From the NCBI GenBank assembly GCA_031292215.1, contig JARLHO010000080.1, forward strand, positions 1-41,163: 41,163 nucleotides of DNA, given 5' to 3'. Under the pieces are notes generated by a model. The model did not search any database and was not told the DNA's origin. It was given only the letters and a program-made list of their open reading frames with translations. Position numbers and translations under genes: made by a program. This stretch comes from Syntrophobacteraceae bacterium. Its GTDB lineage: Bacteria > Desulfobacterota > Syntrophobacteria > Syntrophobacterales > Syntrophobacteraceae. This document shows, one piece after another, positions 25,594 through 34,546 of this stretch. Within the stretch, counting starts at the first letter, position 1. Each line of letters begins with the position of its first letter.

Positions 25594-26184
25594 ATGATGC
25601 GAGAAAAAATTAACAGAAAAGATCAACAGGCCCAAAACACCCGCCTAAAAATCGTGCGGGCCGCAGTGAAGCTCTTTGCCCGCCAGGGCTACCACAAGAC
25701 GACCATAAACGATCTTGCCCGGGCCATCGGTTTGACCTCGGGAGCTATCTTTTACCATTTTCCCAATAAAGAGGCCGTCCTGGGGGGAGTCGTGGATTGG
25801 TTGGAGCGCGGCATGCATGTCTATTCGGACATCGCCGACAATGCCGCGCAGGGTTCCCTTGCCATGGTCGAGGAGGTGCTGCGGGTAATGTGCAGCCACT
25901 TTAGCCGCAACCCCGAAGCGACGATATGCCTTGCGGCCCTGGCCACCGAACTTGCCGGCGCCGCTCACCCCATGGAGACCCGGCTGAAACAGATCTATAA
26001 GATCTTTGTAGACTCTTTGGCAAACAGGCTCAAAGACAATAAGAACGTCACAAATCCCGAGGCGGCATCGATCGCCTTTATCGGCGCAGTCCAGGGGATA
26101 GCCGTGCAGGGACTGCTCCGAGACGGGGAGCGGACAATCGATGAGCTTGCCGCGGGGTTTCTCAGCATGATGAACGGTTGGTGA
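25594..26184 (+). CDS. TetR-family transcriptional repressor
   Basis: 196 residues. The N-terminal helix-turn-helix (~10-55) is classic: RLKIVRAAVKLFARQGYHKTTINDLA, then GLTSGAIFYHFPNKEAVL. The C-terminal helical ligand domain (FSRNPEATICLAAL, AASIAFIGAVQGIAVQGL) is of the acyl-CoA-metabolism type in general shape, but the effector cannot be read. The start is ATG 25594 or 25597, immediately after the palindromic promoter, so autorepression is likely. It sits just upstream of the hbd-acyl-CoA dehydrogenase genes on the same strand and is the natural candidate to control them. Confidence 0.85.
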   Translation: MMREKINRKDQQAQNTRLKIVRAAVKLFARQGYHKTTINDLARAIGLTSGAIFYHFPNKEAVLGGVVDWLERGMHVYSDIADNAAQGSLAMVEEVLRVMCSHFSRNPEATICLAALATELAGAAHPMETRLKQIYKIFVDSLANRLKDNKNVTNPEAASIAFIGAVQGIAVQGLLRDGERTIDELAAGFLSMMNGW

Positions 26185-26295
26185 CTCGTGAGCGGCGCGC
26201 CGGCCGAAGGTTTCATGCAGTCGCGGTCACGTCCCTGGTTGTAGCCGAAATATTGGAGTGGAAAACGTTTTAAAACCTGAAAAGGAGAAGACTTT

Positions 26296-27147
26296 ATGCA
26301 AATCGGCAAAGTGTGTGTGCTGGGCGCGGGGATCATGGGCGCAGGTATTGCGCAGATGGGGGCTCAAGCGGGCTTTGAAGTCGCGTTGCGAGACATCGAG
26401 GACCGGTTCGTACATAACGGCATCGCCACCATCAAAAAAAACCTCGACCGCGCCGTTTCCAAGGGGAAAATGAATGGAGGCGCGGCTGAGGCGATTTTAG
26501 GGCGTATAACGGCCACAACCGATCTCCAGGTCGCGGCGGAGGGCGCCGATATTGTGATCGAAGCCATCCTGGAAGTAATGGAGATAAAAAAGCAAACCTA
26601 TCGGGAACTAGACGCGATTTGCTCGCCCGAGGCGATCTTTGCCTCCAACACCTCGGGGCTTTCCATTACCGAGATGGCCTCCGCAACCAGGCGGGCGAGC
26701 AAGTTCATCGGGATGCATTTTTTCAACCCCGTTCCCGTCATGCAACTGGTGGAGCTGATCCGGGGGTTTCTTACCTCCAATGAAACCTTTGATACCTGCA
26801 GGGCATTTGTTGAAAAGCTTGGCAAAAAACCGATCGAAATTAAGGAAGCCCCGGGCTTTGCAGTAAATCGGATCCTTTGCCCCATGCTAAACGAGGCGAT
26901 TTTTGCCCTGGCAGACGGCGTAGCCTCAGCCGCCGATATCGATCAATCCATGGTGCTGGGCGCAAACCACCCGATAGGCCCCCTGGCCCTTTCCGACATG
27001 ATAGGCCTCGATACGCTCCTCCATGTTCTAGACGGGCTTCACAAGGAATTCGGAGACGACAAATACCGGCCGGCGCCGCTTCTGCGAAAGATGGTGCGCG
27101 CGGGATACCTCGGGCGCAAGAGCGGCAACGGCTTCTACGACTATTAG
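26296..27147 (+). CDS. hbd: 3-hydroxybutyryl-CoA dehydrogenase (3-hydroxyacyl-CoA dehydrogenase)
   Basis: 283 residues from ATG 26296 with AAGGAG upstream. The Rossmann NAD(P) motif [20 protein letters not shown] is at residues ~8-27. Also present are [12 protein letters not shown], the conserved [13 protein letters not shown] (catalytic His region), and the C-terminal helical domain with GFAVNRIL and [16 protein letters not shown]. It oxidises (S)-3-hydroxybutyryl-CoA to acetoacetyl-CoA, or the reverse in butyrate formation. Together with the acyl-CoA dehydrogenase 60 bases downstream it covers two steps of short-chain beta-oxidation; the thiolase that should complete the series is decayed. 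Confidence 0.92.
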   Translation: MQIGKVCVLGAGIMGAGIAQMGAQAGFEVALRDIEDRFVHNGIATIKKNLDRAVSKGKMNGGAAEAILGRITATTDLQVAAEGADIVIEAILEVMEIKKQTYRELDAICSPEAIFASNTSGLSITEMASATRRASKFIGMHFFNPVPVMQLVELIRGFLTSNETFDTCRAFVEKLGKKPIEIKEAPGFAVNRILCPMLNEAIFALADGVASAADIDQSMVLGANHPIGPLALSDMIGLDTLLHVLDGLHKEFGDDKYRPAPLLRKMVRAGYLGRKSGNGFYDY

Positions 27148-27206
27148 AGATAACACGGCAAACCGCCTACACATCGGATAATCCTCATAACGACATGGAG
27201 TGAGTC

Positions 27207-28364
27207 ATGCAGTACGGTCTAACCGAAGAACAGATACTGTTGCAGAACATGGTAAGACGCCTTGCCAAAGACAAGGTCGCCCCGGGCGCCGGAAAACGCG
27301 ATGAAACGGGAGATTTCGACTGGGCGATGGTTGAGCTCATGCGCGAAAACGGCCTCTACGGAATCGACTTTCCCGAGGAGTTCGGCGGCTCTCACGCGGG
27401 TATGCTGGCCTTTGCCATAGCCGTTGAGGAACTGGCAAAGGTTGACGCCGCCTGTTCGCTGCTGATCGCCGATCATGAACTGGGGGCGTTGCCCGTTCTT
27501 TTGGCGGCAAACCGCGAGCAGCGCGAAAAGTATCTGCCAAAGCTTTCAACCGGTGAGCACCTCGCGGCTTTTGGCCTGACCGAGGCCGCCGCCGGCTCCG
27601 ATGTCGCAAGGCTTCGCTGCCGCGCCAAAAAAGAGGGCGACTCCTATGTCCTAAACGGGAGCAAGACCTTTATCACCAATGGCGGCGTGGCCGATATCGT
27701 AACTGTTTACGCGGTCACCGACCCGGAAAAGCCTACTCATAAAAATGCCGGGGTCTTCATCGTCGAAAAAGGCGCCCCGGGGTTTACCATCGGCAAAAAA
27801 GAACACAAGATGGGTATCCGCTGGTCTGAGACCGTGGAGCTGGTTTTCGAAGATTGCCGCATCCCGGCAGAAAACATTTTGGGAAACGAAGGCGACGGCT
27901 TCCACATAATGATGAAAACGCTCGATTTTTCCCGGGCAGGCGTTGCCGCCCAGGCTCTGGGGATTGCCGCGGGGGCCCTCGAGTATGCGACCTCGTATGC
28001 CAAGGAGCGGATAACTTTTGGAAAACCGATAATCGAGCACCAGGGCATCGGGTTCAAACTGGCCGATATGGCCATGCGGACCGAGGCGGCGCGACAGTTG
28101 CTCTATAAGACCTGCGCCATGCTCCAGGAGCAGCCCAAGGACTTGAGCCGTCTTAGCCCCGAGCTGATTCGCCTGAGCTCGATGTCCAAGTGTTTTTGCT
28201 CCGATGTGGCGATGTGGGTGGCCACCGAAGCGGTTCAGGTGCTGGGGGGATACGGGTATATCCAGGAGTACCCGGTCGAGAGGATGATGCGGGACGCAAA
28301 GATTACCCAAATCTATGAGGGAAGCAACGAAGTCCAGCGCCTGGTAATCTCCAAGACCCTTTAG
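27207..28364 (+). CDS. Short-chain acyl-CoA dehydrogenase
   Basis: 385 residues from ATG 27207 (GGAG upstream), the standard length for a tetrameric FAD enzyme. Visible motifs: FGLTEAAAGSDVARLRCRA and FITNGG of the flavin-binding beta domain, GMRWSE-type GIRWSETVELVFEDC, ARQLLYKTC, and QVLGGYGYIQEYPVERMMRDAKI. The catalytic base Glu lies in QIYEGSNEVQRL. It would dehydrogenate butyryl-CoA or a related acyl-CoA to the enoyl-CoA, passing electrons to ETF. It lies in the same transcription unit as hbd. Exact chain length or branched specificity cannot be told by eye. No etfAB genes are in the window. Confidence 0.92.
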   Translation: MQYGLTEEQILLQNMVRRLAKDKVAPGAGKRDETGDFDWAMVELMRENGLYGIDFPEEFGGSHAGMLAFAIAVEELAKVDAACSLLIADHELGALPVLLAANREQREKYLPKLSTGEHLAAFGLTEAAAGSDVARLRCRAKKEGDSYVLNGSKTFITNGGVADIVTVYAVTDPEKPTHKNAGVFIVEKGAPGFTIGKKEHKMGIRWSETVELVFEDCRIPAENILGNEGDGFHIMMKTLDFSRAGVAAQALGIAAGALEYATSYAKERITFGKPIIEHQGIGFKLADMAMRTEAARQLLYKTCAMLQEQPKDLSRLSPELIRLSSMSKCFCSDVAMWVATEAVQVLGGYGYIQEYPVERMMRDAKITQIYEGSNEVQRLVISKTL

Positions 28365-28371
28365 CCCATCG

Positions 28372-28571
28372 GAGGTGGTGGTCGTTAGCGCGGCCCGCAC
28401 AGCTATTGGAAAATCGCAGGGACGCTATAAGGATGTCAAGGCCTAAAGACTTGCCGCCCATGTGATATTCCCTGCAGGCAGGGGTCGAGCAGATACAAAC
28501 CGGCAATGCCGGCGTCGCCCCCCGCGCCTGCAACGGAAAAGGCGCTCAAAAAAGCGGGAATGGCCCTAAAG
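28372..28571 (+). pseudogene. Decayed acetyl-CoA acetyltransferase (thiolase) gene
   Basis: Directly after the acyl-CoA dehydrogenase, GAG 28372 opens a frame reading EVVVVSAARTAIGK then a short GRYKDVKA stretch, the conserved N-terminus of thiolases. It hits TAA at 28444 and, in the same frame, resumes as LAAHVI, the next conserved block. A second frame then reads AGVEQIQTGNAG (from 28478). A third reads APATEKALKKAGM (from 28524), which fits a block from the C-terminal half (PATxKALxxAG). All three frames, an in-frame stop and the loss of nearly all of the ~390-residue protein show a deleted and degraded gene. The match is by recollected family motifs, not by search. Confidence 0.7.
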
Positions 28572-28710
28572 GCTCCCCTGCGAACGGGGAGTTGGGCTCG
28601 ACCGCGCCATAACGGCAGAGGTATCGGCCCGGGGACACCCGGATTTGAGGCCGATACGGCCGACACCTCCGGATGCTTCGCTTTTTGCCCGGTGGAAAGG
28701 GAGACATTTC

Positions 28711-29133
28711 TTGGGACTGGAAATTAGACTCGACTGCTCGGATGTGGACTGGGAAGTCGTTTCGGATATTCTCAAACGAGTCGGCATGGCCTATCACCAA
28801 CCGGACATGCACAAAAAAGCGTTCGAGAACAGCCACACCACAGTATTTGCATACCAGGACGGTGGACTGATCGGGTTTGGCAGGGCGATTTCCGATACCG
28901 CCTATCAGGCTGCAGTCTATGATGTCGCCGTTGTTCCCGAGTTCCAGGGGCAGGGGGTCGGAAAAACAATAATGACCAACATTTTGGCCCGTCTTGAGCA
29001 GTGCAGCGTCATTCTCTATGCCTCTCCGGGCAAAGAGGACTTCTACCGAAAACTCGGATGGCGAAAGATGAAAACAGCCATGGCCTTGTTCAAAGACCCG
29101 GAACAAAAAGCGCGGAAGGGCTTCACCGAATGA
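28711..29133 (+). CDS. GNAT-family N-acetyltransferase
   Basis: 140 residues from TTG 28711, seven bases after AAGGGAG; an in-frame ATG at 28645 adds 22 residues with no family character. The GNAT core is clear: AVYDVAVVPEFQGQGVGKTIM holds the Q-x-x-G-x-G acetyl-CoA pyrophosphate loop, followed by ILYASPGKEDFYRKLGWRK, the usual last strand-helix-strand. It should acetylate an amine on a small molecule or protein; the substrate is unknown. The gene follows the thiolase remnant. Confidence 0.8.
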   Translation: MGLEIRLDCSDVDWEVVSDILKRVGMAYHQPDMHKKAFENSHTTVFAYQDGGLIGFGRAISDTAYQAAVYDVAVVPEFQGQGVGKTIMTNILARLEQCSVILYASPGKEDFYRKLGWRKMKTAMALFKDPEQKARKGFTE

Positions 29134-29343
29134 AAGCCAAAAGCCCCCCGAAACGAGCAGGTCGGGCGCCAGGGGCGCCGAGTATCGTTTTCGATTGGGA
29201 CGGGGAATTGGCCTTGACTGTTTGCGCGCTCTGGTTTATGTACCGACTTGGTTGCAGCGTGACCTCAGATTGAGACCCTTTCTGCTTTTAGAGCTGCAAA
29301 TAAAAATCTGCGAGGGCCTACCGGACCTCGAAGGTTTTTTCTC

Positions 29344-29372
29344 AGCCCGCCAAAAGCGGGCTTTATCTTTTT
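29344..29372 (+). terminator. Intrinsic terminator
   Basis: AGCCCGC, loop CAAAA, GCGGGCT (29344-29362), then TTATCTTTTT. It probably ends the transcript running through the GNAT gene and lies just ahead of the small membrane protein gene. The ~210 bases between the GNAT stop and this hairpin hold no convincing gene and could include a small RNA. Confidence 0.75.
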
Positions 29373-29383
29373 AGGGAGAATAG

Positions 29384-29596
29384 ATGAACAAGGGCCTTTC
29401 GATAATCATGCTCTCGATTATCGGGGTAATCGTAATTTACGGCACGGTATGCCTTTTTCTGGGCAACTTCATTGGCGCCTATGCGACTTTCCCGTTCCTT
29501 ATAGTCTATTACGTCTGGGTCATAGCCATGAAACGCCGAAAAAGCCGGGAAGATACCGATGACCGGGACCCGGACGACTCTGACTCCGCCAAATGA
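29384..29596 (+). CDS. Small membrane protein with acidic tail
   Basis: 70 residues from ATG 29384 (AGGGAG upstream). Two hydrophobic helices cover about residues 5-27 and 29-49 (IIMLSIIGVIVIYGTVCLFLG and IGAYATFPFLIVYYVWVIAM). A basic MKRRK and a strongly acidic cytoplasmic tail (EDTDDRDPDDSDS) follow. Positive-inside placement puts both ends in the cytoplasm. I do not recognise a family. The gene stands alone between a terminator and rpiB. Confidence 0.6.
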   Translation: MNKGLSIIMLSIIGVIVIYGTVCLFLGNFIGAYATFPFLIVYYVWVIAMKRRKSREDTDDRDPDDSDSAK

Positions 29597-29973
29597 TCCC
29601 TTCGACTCCCGGCTCCGACACGACCGGTCCCGGCTGCTCTGAAAGCCGGCCATGGAGCGAGTCCATCGCGCCGAAGGCAGAGCCCTTTTGACCGGCCGTC
29701 GTCTCCCGGCCGGTCAAAAAAAGAGTTTATTCTCTCTGTGCCTCTGTGGTTTGATTCTGTATCCCTTGGTTTGATTCTGTATCTTTGTCGGCTGATTCCT
29801 ATTGCCCTATAAGGGCCGCTTTCGCCATAACATCGGCGCCCGGTTGCGAAATTATCCGAGATGAACGGAAAAGCTTGATTCGGAATAAAAAATAGTCCAA
29901 ATATGTACTCGGAAAAGTTAAAAAGGGTCGTATCGCTCTTTATCGTGTTGATTTTACAGAAGCGGGCGGGATT
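29597..29973. other. Intergenic region with a 12-bp inverted repeat
   Basis: 377 bases without a gene. TTTTGACCGGCC (29686-29697) and its complement (29708-29719) form a strong hairpin. It is followed by A rather than T on the plus strand, so it is not a standard terminator in that direction. Two partial direct repeats of GGTTTGATTCTGTAT occur near 29749 and 29768. The last ~100 bases are AT-rich and probably contain the rpiB promoter. Confidence 0.5.
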
Positions 29974-30411
29974 ATGAAAGTGTACGTTGGAGCCGACCAC
30001 GCGGGCTTCGAGCTAAAAGACTTCATCGCCTTAAGCCTTGGCAGGGCGGATGTTACGGTAGTAGATGTCGGGACCAATGGTCCGGATTCTGTCGATTACC
30101 CGGTCTATGCCTTTAAGGTTGCAAAGGCTGTGGCCGGTGGACAGGCCGAGCGCGGCATACTGGTGTGCGGCAGCGGGATCGGCATGTCCATTGCCGCCAA
30201 CCGGGTGGCGGGCGTGCGGGCGGTAAACGGCTGTGGCACGTTTGAAGCGCGCATGAGCCGCCGCCACAATGACAGTAACGTTTTGTGCCTTGGCGCCCGG
30301 TTTATCGGAGTTGACCTGGCACTCGAGATAGTGCGCGAATGGCTTGCCGAGCCCTTTGAAGGCGGCAGGCACAAAAGGCGCGTCGACCTTATGGATAATC
30401 CACCGGATTAG
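29974..30411 (+). CDS. rpiB: Ribose-5-phosphate isomerase B
   Basis: 145 residues, normal length. MKVYVGADHAGFELK at the start, then GILVCGSGIGMSIAANRVAGVRA (catalytic Cys near residue 65 and the phosphate-binding loop), and ARMSRRHNDSNVLCLGARFIG are diagnostic of the RpiB/LacAB family. It interconverts ribose-5-phosphate and ribulose-5-phosphate in the pentose phosphate pathway, as a cytoplasmic dimer. An allose-phosphate isomerase activity is possible but the context does not suggest it. It lies 105 bases before glyQ on the same strand. Confidence 0.92.
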   Translation: MKVYVGADHAGFELKDFIALSLGRADVTVVDVGTNGPDSVDYPVYAFKVAKAVAGGQAERGILVCGSGIGMSIAANRVAGVRAVNGCGTFEARMSRRHNDSNVLCLGARFIGVDLALEIVREWLAEPFEGGRHKRRVDLMDNPPD

Positions 30412-30516
30412 CGCCCATCCCCGAAGCCTCCCATGGGCCGGACCGGGTTTGGCCCTCTCCAAAAAGGGATGGGGGAATAATTTTGGCGGTTTGCATTTGA
30501 TTTATCTGGAGAAGAA

Positions 30517-31383
30517 ATGACATTCCAGGAACTTATCCTTGCCCTTAACAAGTTTTGGTCCGACAGGGGATGCCTGATCCAGCAGCCCTACGATCTCGAA
30601 GTCGGCGCGGGGACTTTCAATCCCGCAACCTTCCTTCGGGTGCTCGGGCCGGAGCCCTTTAGCGTCGCCTATGTGGAGCCCTCCCGGCGTCCAACCGACG
30701 GCCGGTACGGGGAAAACCCCAACCGGCTCCAGCATTACTACCAATACCAGGTTATTTTGAAACCTTCTCCTACAAACGCCCAGGAGTTATATCTCGAGAG
30801 CCTCAAAAGTTTTGGCGTCGATCCTTTGGATCACGACATCCGCTTTGTCGAAGACGACTGGGAATCCCCCACCCTCGGAGCCTCGGGCCTTGGTTGGGAA
30901 GTGTGGCTCGACGGGATGGAGATAACCCAGTTCACCTATTTTCAGCAAGTCGGAGGCATACCTCTTAGCCCGGTGAGCCTCGAACTCACGTACGGCCTGG
31001 AGCGAATCGCCATGTACCTGCAGGGGGTCAACTCGGTCTACGACCTCATCTGGAGCGGCAATGTCACCTATGGCGACGTTCACCACCAGGGGGAAGTCGA
31101 ATGGTCGCATTATAACTTCGAAGAAGCCGATGTGGACATGCTCCTCAAACTCTTCTCGATGTATGAGGCCGAATCGCTTCGCATGAACGAGCGCGGGCTG
31201 GTTCTGCCCAGCTACGACTATACCTTGAAATGTTCCCATGTGTTTAATCTACTCGATGCCAGGGGGGCGATAAGCGTTACCGAAAGGACCAACTATATCG
31301 CCAGGGTGAGGAACATGGCGCGAAGTGTCGCGCAAAGCTACTTCGCCCAGCGCGAGAAAATGGGCCACCCGCTCTTAAAGTAA
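30517..31383 (+). CDS. glyQ: Glycyl-tRNA synthetase alpha subunit
   Basis: 288 residues, full length. It starts [36 protein letters not shown]. Conserved class II aminoacylation blocks follow: [48 protein letters not shown] and [13 protein letters not shown]. The alpha subunit carries the catalytic core that activates glycine; the beta subunit, encoded 38 bases downstream, recognises tRNA-Gly. The bacterial alpha2beta2 type fits a Gram-negative host. The SD is GGAG before ATG 30517. Confidence 0.97.
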   Translation: MTFQELILALNKFWSDRGCLIQQPYDLEVGAGTFNPATFLRVLGPEPFSVAYVEPSRRPTDGRYGENPNRLQHYYQYQVILKPSPTNAQELYLESLKSFGVDPLDHDIRFVEDDWESPTLGASGLGWEVWLDGMEITQFTYFQQVGGIPLSPVSLELTYGLERIAMYLQGVNSVYDLIWSGNVTYGDVHHQGEVEWSHYNFEEADVDMLLKLFSMYEAESLRMNERGLVLPSYDYTLKCSHVFNLLDARGAISVTERTNYIARVRNMARSVAQSYFAQREKMGHPLLK

Positions 31384-31420
31384 GCAGGTGGAACGATAGA
31401 AGCTAAAAAAAGGTGATTGG

Positions 31421-33496
31421 ATGGCTCAGACCCTATATATAGAGATCGGGACCGAAGAAATACCCGCGGGCTACATCCTGCCGGCCCTTGAGTGGATGTC
31501 GGCATGGATGGCGAAGTTCCTCGACGATAACCGCCTTACCCACGGCGAGCCTTCGGTCGCGGGAACGCCTCGAAGACTTGTGGTAAACATTCCCGGTGTG
31601 GCCAAATCCCAGCAGGCGGTGACTATCGAGGTCGTAGGCCCCCCGAAGAGCGCGGCCTTTGACGCCCAGGGCAAACCGACCAAAGCCGCCGAAGGTTTTG
31701 CCAAAGGACAGGGCGTACCTATCGGGGACATAGGTTTTAAGCTTACGCCAAAAGGCGAGTACCTTTGCGTTTTAAAGGAAGAGGCAGGACTTTTTGCCCG
31801 GGAAATAATTGAAAAGGCCCTCCCGGATTTTATCGCCAGGATTCCTTTTCCCAAATCCATGCACTGGTCCTCCTACTCCGTGACCTTTGCCCGGCCGATC
31901 CAGTGGATCGTCGCCATGCTGGGAGGCCAAACTCTCCAGTGCGCGTATGCCCACGTGACGAGCGGGAAAAAGTCCATGGGCCACCGGTTCATGAGTCCGG
32001 CGTGGATCGAGGTGGAAGACTTCGAGCGCCACCGGGAAAATCTCAGGAAAAACTACGTCATCCTAGACATTGCCGAAAGGCGCGAACTTATCCGCCAAGG
32101 GTCGGAAAGGGCTGCGGCCGAGGTTGGCGGAAAAATCCTGGCAGATGAGGAACTCCTGGATGAGGTGACCCAAATTGTCGAATTCCCTCAGCCGATTGTC
32201 GGGCGCTTTGAGGAAAAATACCTCGAACTTCCCCCTGAATTGCTGATAACCGTTATAAAGAAGCACCAGCGCTACTTTGCGGTAATAGGCGCCTCAGGGG
32301 CGCTACTCCCCTATTTTGTCACCATCTCCAACGTGGTCCCCCGGGACGCCTCCGTGGTTTCCGCCGGAAACGCGAGAGTGGTAAGGGCAAGGCTGGAAGA
32401 TGCCCGCTTTTACTACCGCGAAGATCAGAAGGTGCGCCTGGGCGACAGGGTCGAACATCTAAAGGGGGTGGTTTTCCACTCAAAGATCGGAACGAGCTTT
32501 GAGAAGATGGAGCGCTTTAGCGAACTGGCCTCCATGCTGGCCGAGCGAGTGGCCGCGGAGCGCTCGGACCAAATCCTTCGGGCCGCAAGGCTTTGCAAGG
32601 CAGACCTTGTGTCGGGCGTTGTGGGCGAATTCCCAGAACTCCAGGGGATAATGGGCAAGACCTACGCCCGCCTCCAAGGGGAACCCGAAGCGGTCTGCGA
32701 GGCGATCTGCGAACACTACCTGCCCAACCGGTCCGGAGGACCCGTTCCCCAACGCATCGAGGGGGCCGTGCTAAGCATCGCCGACAAGATCGACACCATC
32801 GCGGCCTGCTTTGGCGTAGGGCTTCTTCCCACCGGAACCACCGATCCCTTTGCCTTAAGGCGCCAGACCCTTGGAATAATCCGTATAGTGGTTGAAACGC
32901 CTCTTCGGATATCTCTTGGCGACCTTTTGGACAGGGCGCTCGAACTTTTATCCCATAAACTCACCCAACCCGCCCAAAACGTGAAAAAAGACATAACGGC
33001 TTTTTTCGAAGGTCGTCTTCACAATTTCCTGGCCTCTTCGGGTGAGGGGATAAGACCCGATGTAATCGATGCGGCCCTGGCGGCCGGCATAGACGATCTG
33101 CTCGAAGCCGTCCAAAGGACTGAGGCGCTCGCCCGCTTTACCGTAAGGCCTGATTTTAGCGCTCTCGCCGCAGCCATAAAACGCGTTGCAAACATCATCA
33201 AGACCCCCGAGACAGCGCCAGTCGACGCTTCGCTTTTCAAAGCCCCCGCCGAAGGGCTTCTTTTCGACCAACTCCTGAAGGCCGAAGTCGCGGCCGGCGC
33301 CCTGCTCGCCCGCTCGGATTTTTCCGCAGCCCTTGAGACCATGGCTAAACTCAAGCCGATGATCGACACATTTTTCGATTCGGTCCTGGTCATGGACCCC
33401 GACGAGTCGGTAAAGCGAAACCGGCTTGCCCTTCTTACGCGCATCCGCGCTTTCTTTGACCGCATGGCGGATTTTCGCAAAATTCAAACCTCCTGA
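31421..33496 (+). CDS. glyS: Glycyl-tRNA synthetase beta subunit
   Basis: 691 residues, full length. It starts MAQTLYIEIGTEEIPAGYI, the conserved GlyS N-terminus. Conserved blocks include TPRRLVV, FPKSMHW, RFMSP, ELLITVIKKHQRYFAV, VVRARLEDARFYYREDQ, ADLVSGVVGEFPELQGIMG and DKIDTIAACFGVGLLPTGTTDPFALRRQ. The C-terminal ~120 residues are a helical anticodon-binding (DALR-type) region. It binds tRNA-Gly and works with GlyQ. It is preceded by AAGGTGA and forms an operon with glyQ. Confidence 0.97.
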   Translation: MAQTLYIEIGTEEIPAGYILPALEWMSAWMAKFLDDNRLTHGEPSVAGTPRRLVVNIPGVAKSQQAVTIEVVGPPKSAAFDAQGKPTKAAEGFAKGQGVPIGDIGFKLTPKGEYLCVLKEEAGLFAREIIEKALPDFIARIPFPKSMHWSSYSVTFARPIQWIVAMLGGQTLQCAYAHVTSGKKSMGHRFMSPAWIEVEDFERHRENLRKNYVILDIAERRELIRQGSERAAAEVGGKILADEELLDEVTQIVEFPQPIVGRFEEKYLELPPELLITVIKKHQRYFAVIGASGALLPYFVTISNVVPRDASVVSAGNARVVRARLEDARFYYREDQKVRLGDRVEHLKGVVFHSKIGTSFEKMERFSELASMLAERVAAERSDQILRAARLCKADLVSGVVGEFPELQGIMGKTYARLQGEPEAVCEAICEHYLPNRSGGPVPQRIEGAVLSIADKIDTIAACFGVGLLPTGTTDPFALRRQTLGIIRIVVETPLRISLGDLLDRALELLSHKLTQPAQNVKKDITAFFEGRLHNFLASSGEGIRPDVIDAALAAGIDDLLEAVQRTEALARFTVRPDFSALAAAIKRVANIIKTPETAPVDASLFKAPAEGLLFDQLLKAEVAAGALLARSDFSAALETMAKLKPMIDTFFDSVLVMDPDESVKRNRLALLTRIRAFFDRMADFRKIQTS

Positions 33497-33540
33497 CTGG
33501 ATTTAAGGTCGACAAATAATTAGCTTCATTTGTGCCGGGC

Positions 33541-33564
33541 CCGGAAGAAAACGCTTTCTTCCGG
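33541..33564. other. Perfect 10-bp stem-loop after glyS
   Basis: CCGGAAGAAA (33541-33550), loop ACGC, then the exact complement (33555-33564), with further GC pairing outside. No T-tract follows, so it may be an RNA-stabilising hairpin or a factor-assisted terminator rather than an intrinsic one. Confidence 0.45.
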
Positions 33565-33679
33565 CTCGGGCCAAACGCGTACGGGTGCGCCCGGGCGCTC
33601 GCCCACCCGGGCAAGCTGTTTCGGGGCGCTGCTCATTAGAGCCAATGGGTGTCGATAGTCTTAAAGGAGGGGACCTGCA

Positions 33680-34102
33680 ATGCTCGATAAACGATCGCTG
33701 CATGCCAAGGTGCAGGAACAGGCCGATTGCTTCGCCAATACGGATCTGCTCGCTCAAATGGCCGGGCTGCCAAGGGAGCACGATTCCGAGGAGGGCGCCT
33801 TGAAGTGGCTTGCCCTGGCCGTTTTACATGGAATCGACAGAAACGCCGAGAAGATTTCTCTTCGCCTGGAGGCCGACGGGACGGTTTCGGTAACCGCAAA
33901 GTACCGCAAAACCGAACTGCCCAAACCTCCGGCGGCCATCGGACGAAAAGTCCTCGACGTGGTAAGAGACATTACCCACATAGAAAAGGATAAGGGACAG
34001 ATGCCGGTTGTGATCGGCATTCGCGACAGCAGCATAGAAGTGGAAATGAAGCTCGATCGCGGCGGCGACGGGGAGGAAGTCGTATTAAAGTTCCCCGAAT
34101 AG
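33680..34102 (+). CDS. Conserved-looking cytoplasmic protein, unknown function
   Basis: 140 residues from ATG 33680 with a strong SD (AAGGAGG, about ten bases upstream). No signal peptide or membrane segment. Composition is soluble alpha-beta: an N-terminal helical part (HAKVQEQADCFANTDLLAQMAG, LKWLALAVLHGID), then alternating strands (ISLRLEADGTVSVTAKYRKTELP, MPVVIGIRDSSIEVEMKLDRG). I do not recognise a family. It is downstream of glyS but separated by a 183-base gap with a hairpin, so it is probably its own unit. Confidence 0.6.
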   Translation: MLDKRSLHAKVQEQADCFANTDLLAQMAGLPREHDSEEGALKWLALAVLHGIDRNAEKISLRLEADGTVSVTAKYRKTELPKPPAAIGRKVLDVVRDITHIEKDKGQMPVVIGIRDSSIEVEMKLDRGGDGEEVVLKFPE

Positions 34103-34432
34103 AAGTGAGCGCATGCGCCGGGTAAGGTGAGAGGGGATGGCGGCCGACGCTCCCTCGGCTTTGCCCGGGAAACTTCAAATTTCATCCTCCCAAAAACCGC
34201 GTTCCAAGCACATGGCGGCTCCGCTTGAACGTATGCCTGTACAAGAGCGCGCCCTCTATCCTGCCGAGGCAATAGTGGTCTTACGTCAAGTTTTTTCGAA
34301 ATTCCCCGATGTTTGTTCCTGCTTGTAACAGGTTCGATAACAGTATAGACTTAAGTCCGTCCCATAAGTTGGCTATGGGGGAAAATATGGGCGCATTGCC
34401 CCCCTGACATTTTAAATAACGGAGGTGAAGTC

Positions 34433-34546
34433 ATGGGCAGGAACATGGATACGAAAAAGGATGAAAAAAAGAAGCCTGCCAAGTCCATGAAGGAAAAAAA
34501 GGCGGAAAAGAAGGCCAAAAAGCAGACCTCGTCGAGAGAAGCATGA
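34433..34546 (+). CDS. 37-residue lysine-rich microprotein
   Basis: A short gene of 37 codons plus TGA, preceded by an excellent SD GGAGGTGA (34421-34428). About two-fifths of residues are Lys (KKDEKKK, KEKKAEKKAKK), with Glu, Asp and Met and no hydrophobic core. It is likely an unstructured nucleic-acid- or ribosome-associated peptide. The strong ribosome site and clean frame are the only evidence that it is real. I know no family. Confidence 0.5.
   Translation: MGRNMDTKKDEKKKPAKSMKEKKAEKKAKKQTSSREA

Noticed and set aside
29130-29273. 47-codon frame overlapping the GNAT stop (ATGA)
   Set aside because: The overlap is suggestive, but the sequence has no recognisable fold. It resembles readthrough into the leader of the terminator at 29344.
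29686-29719. Terminator for the small membrane protein
   Set aside because: The hairpin is strong, but on the plus strand it is followed by A residues, and on the minus strand too the T run precedes rather than follows it.
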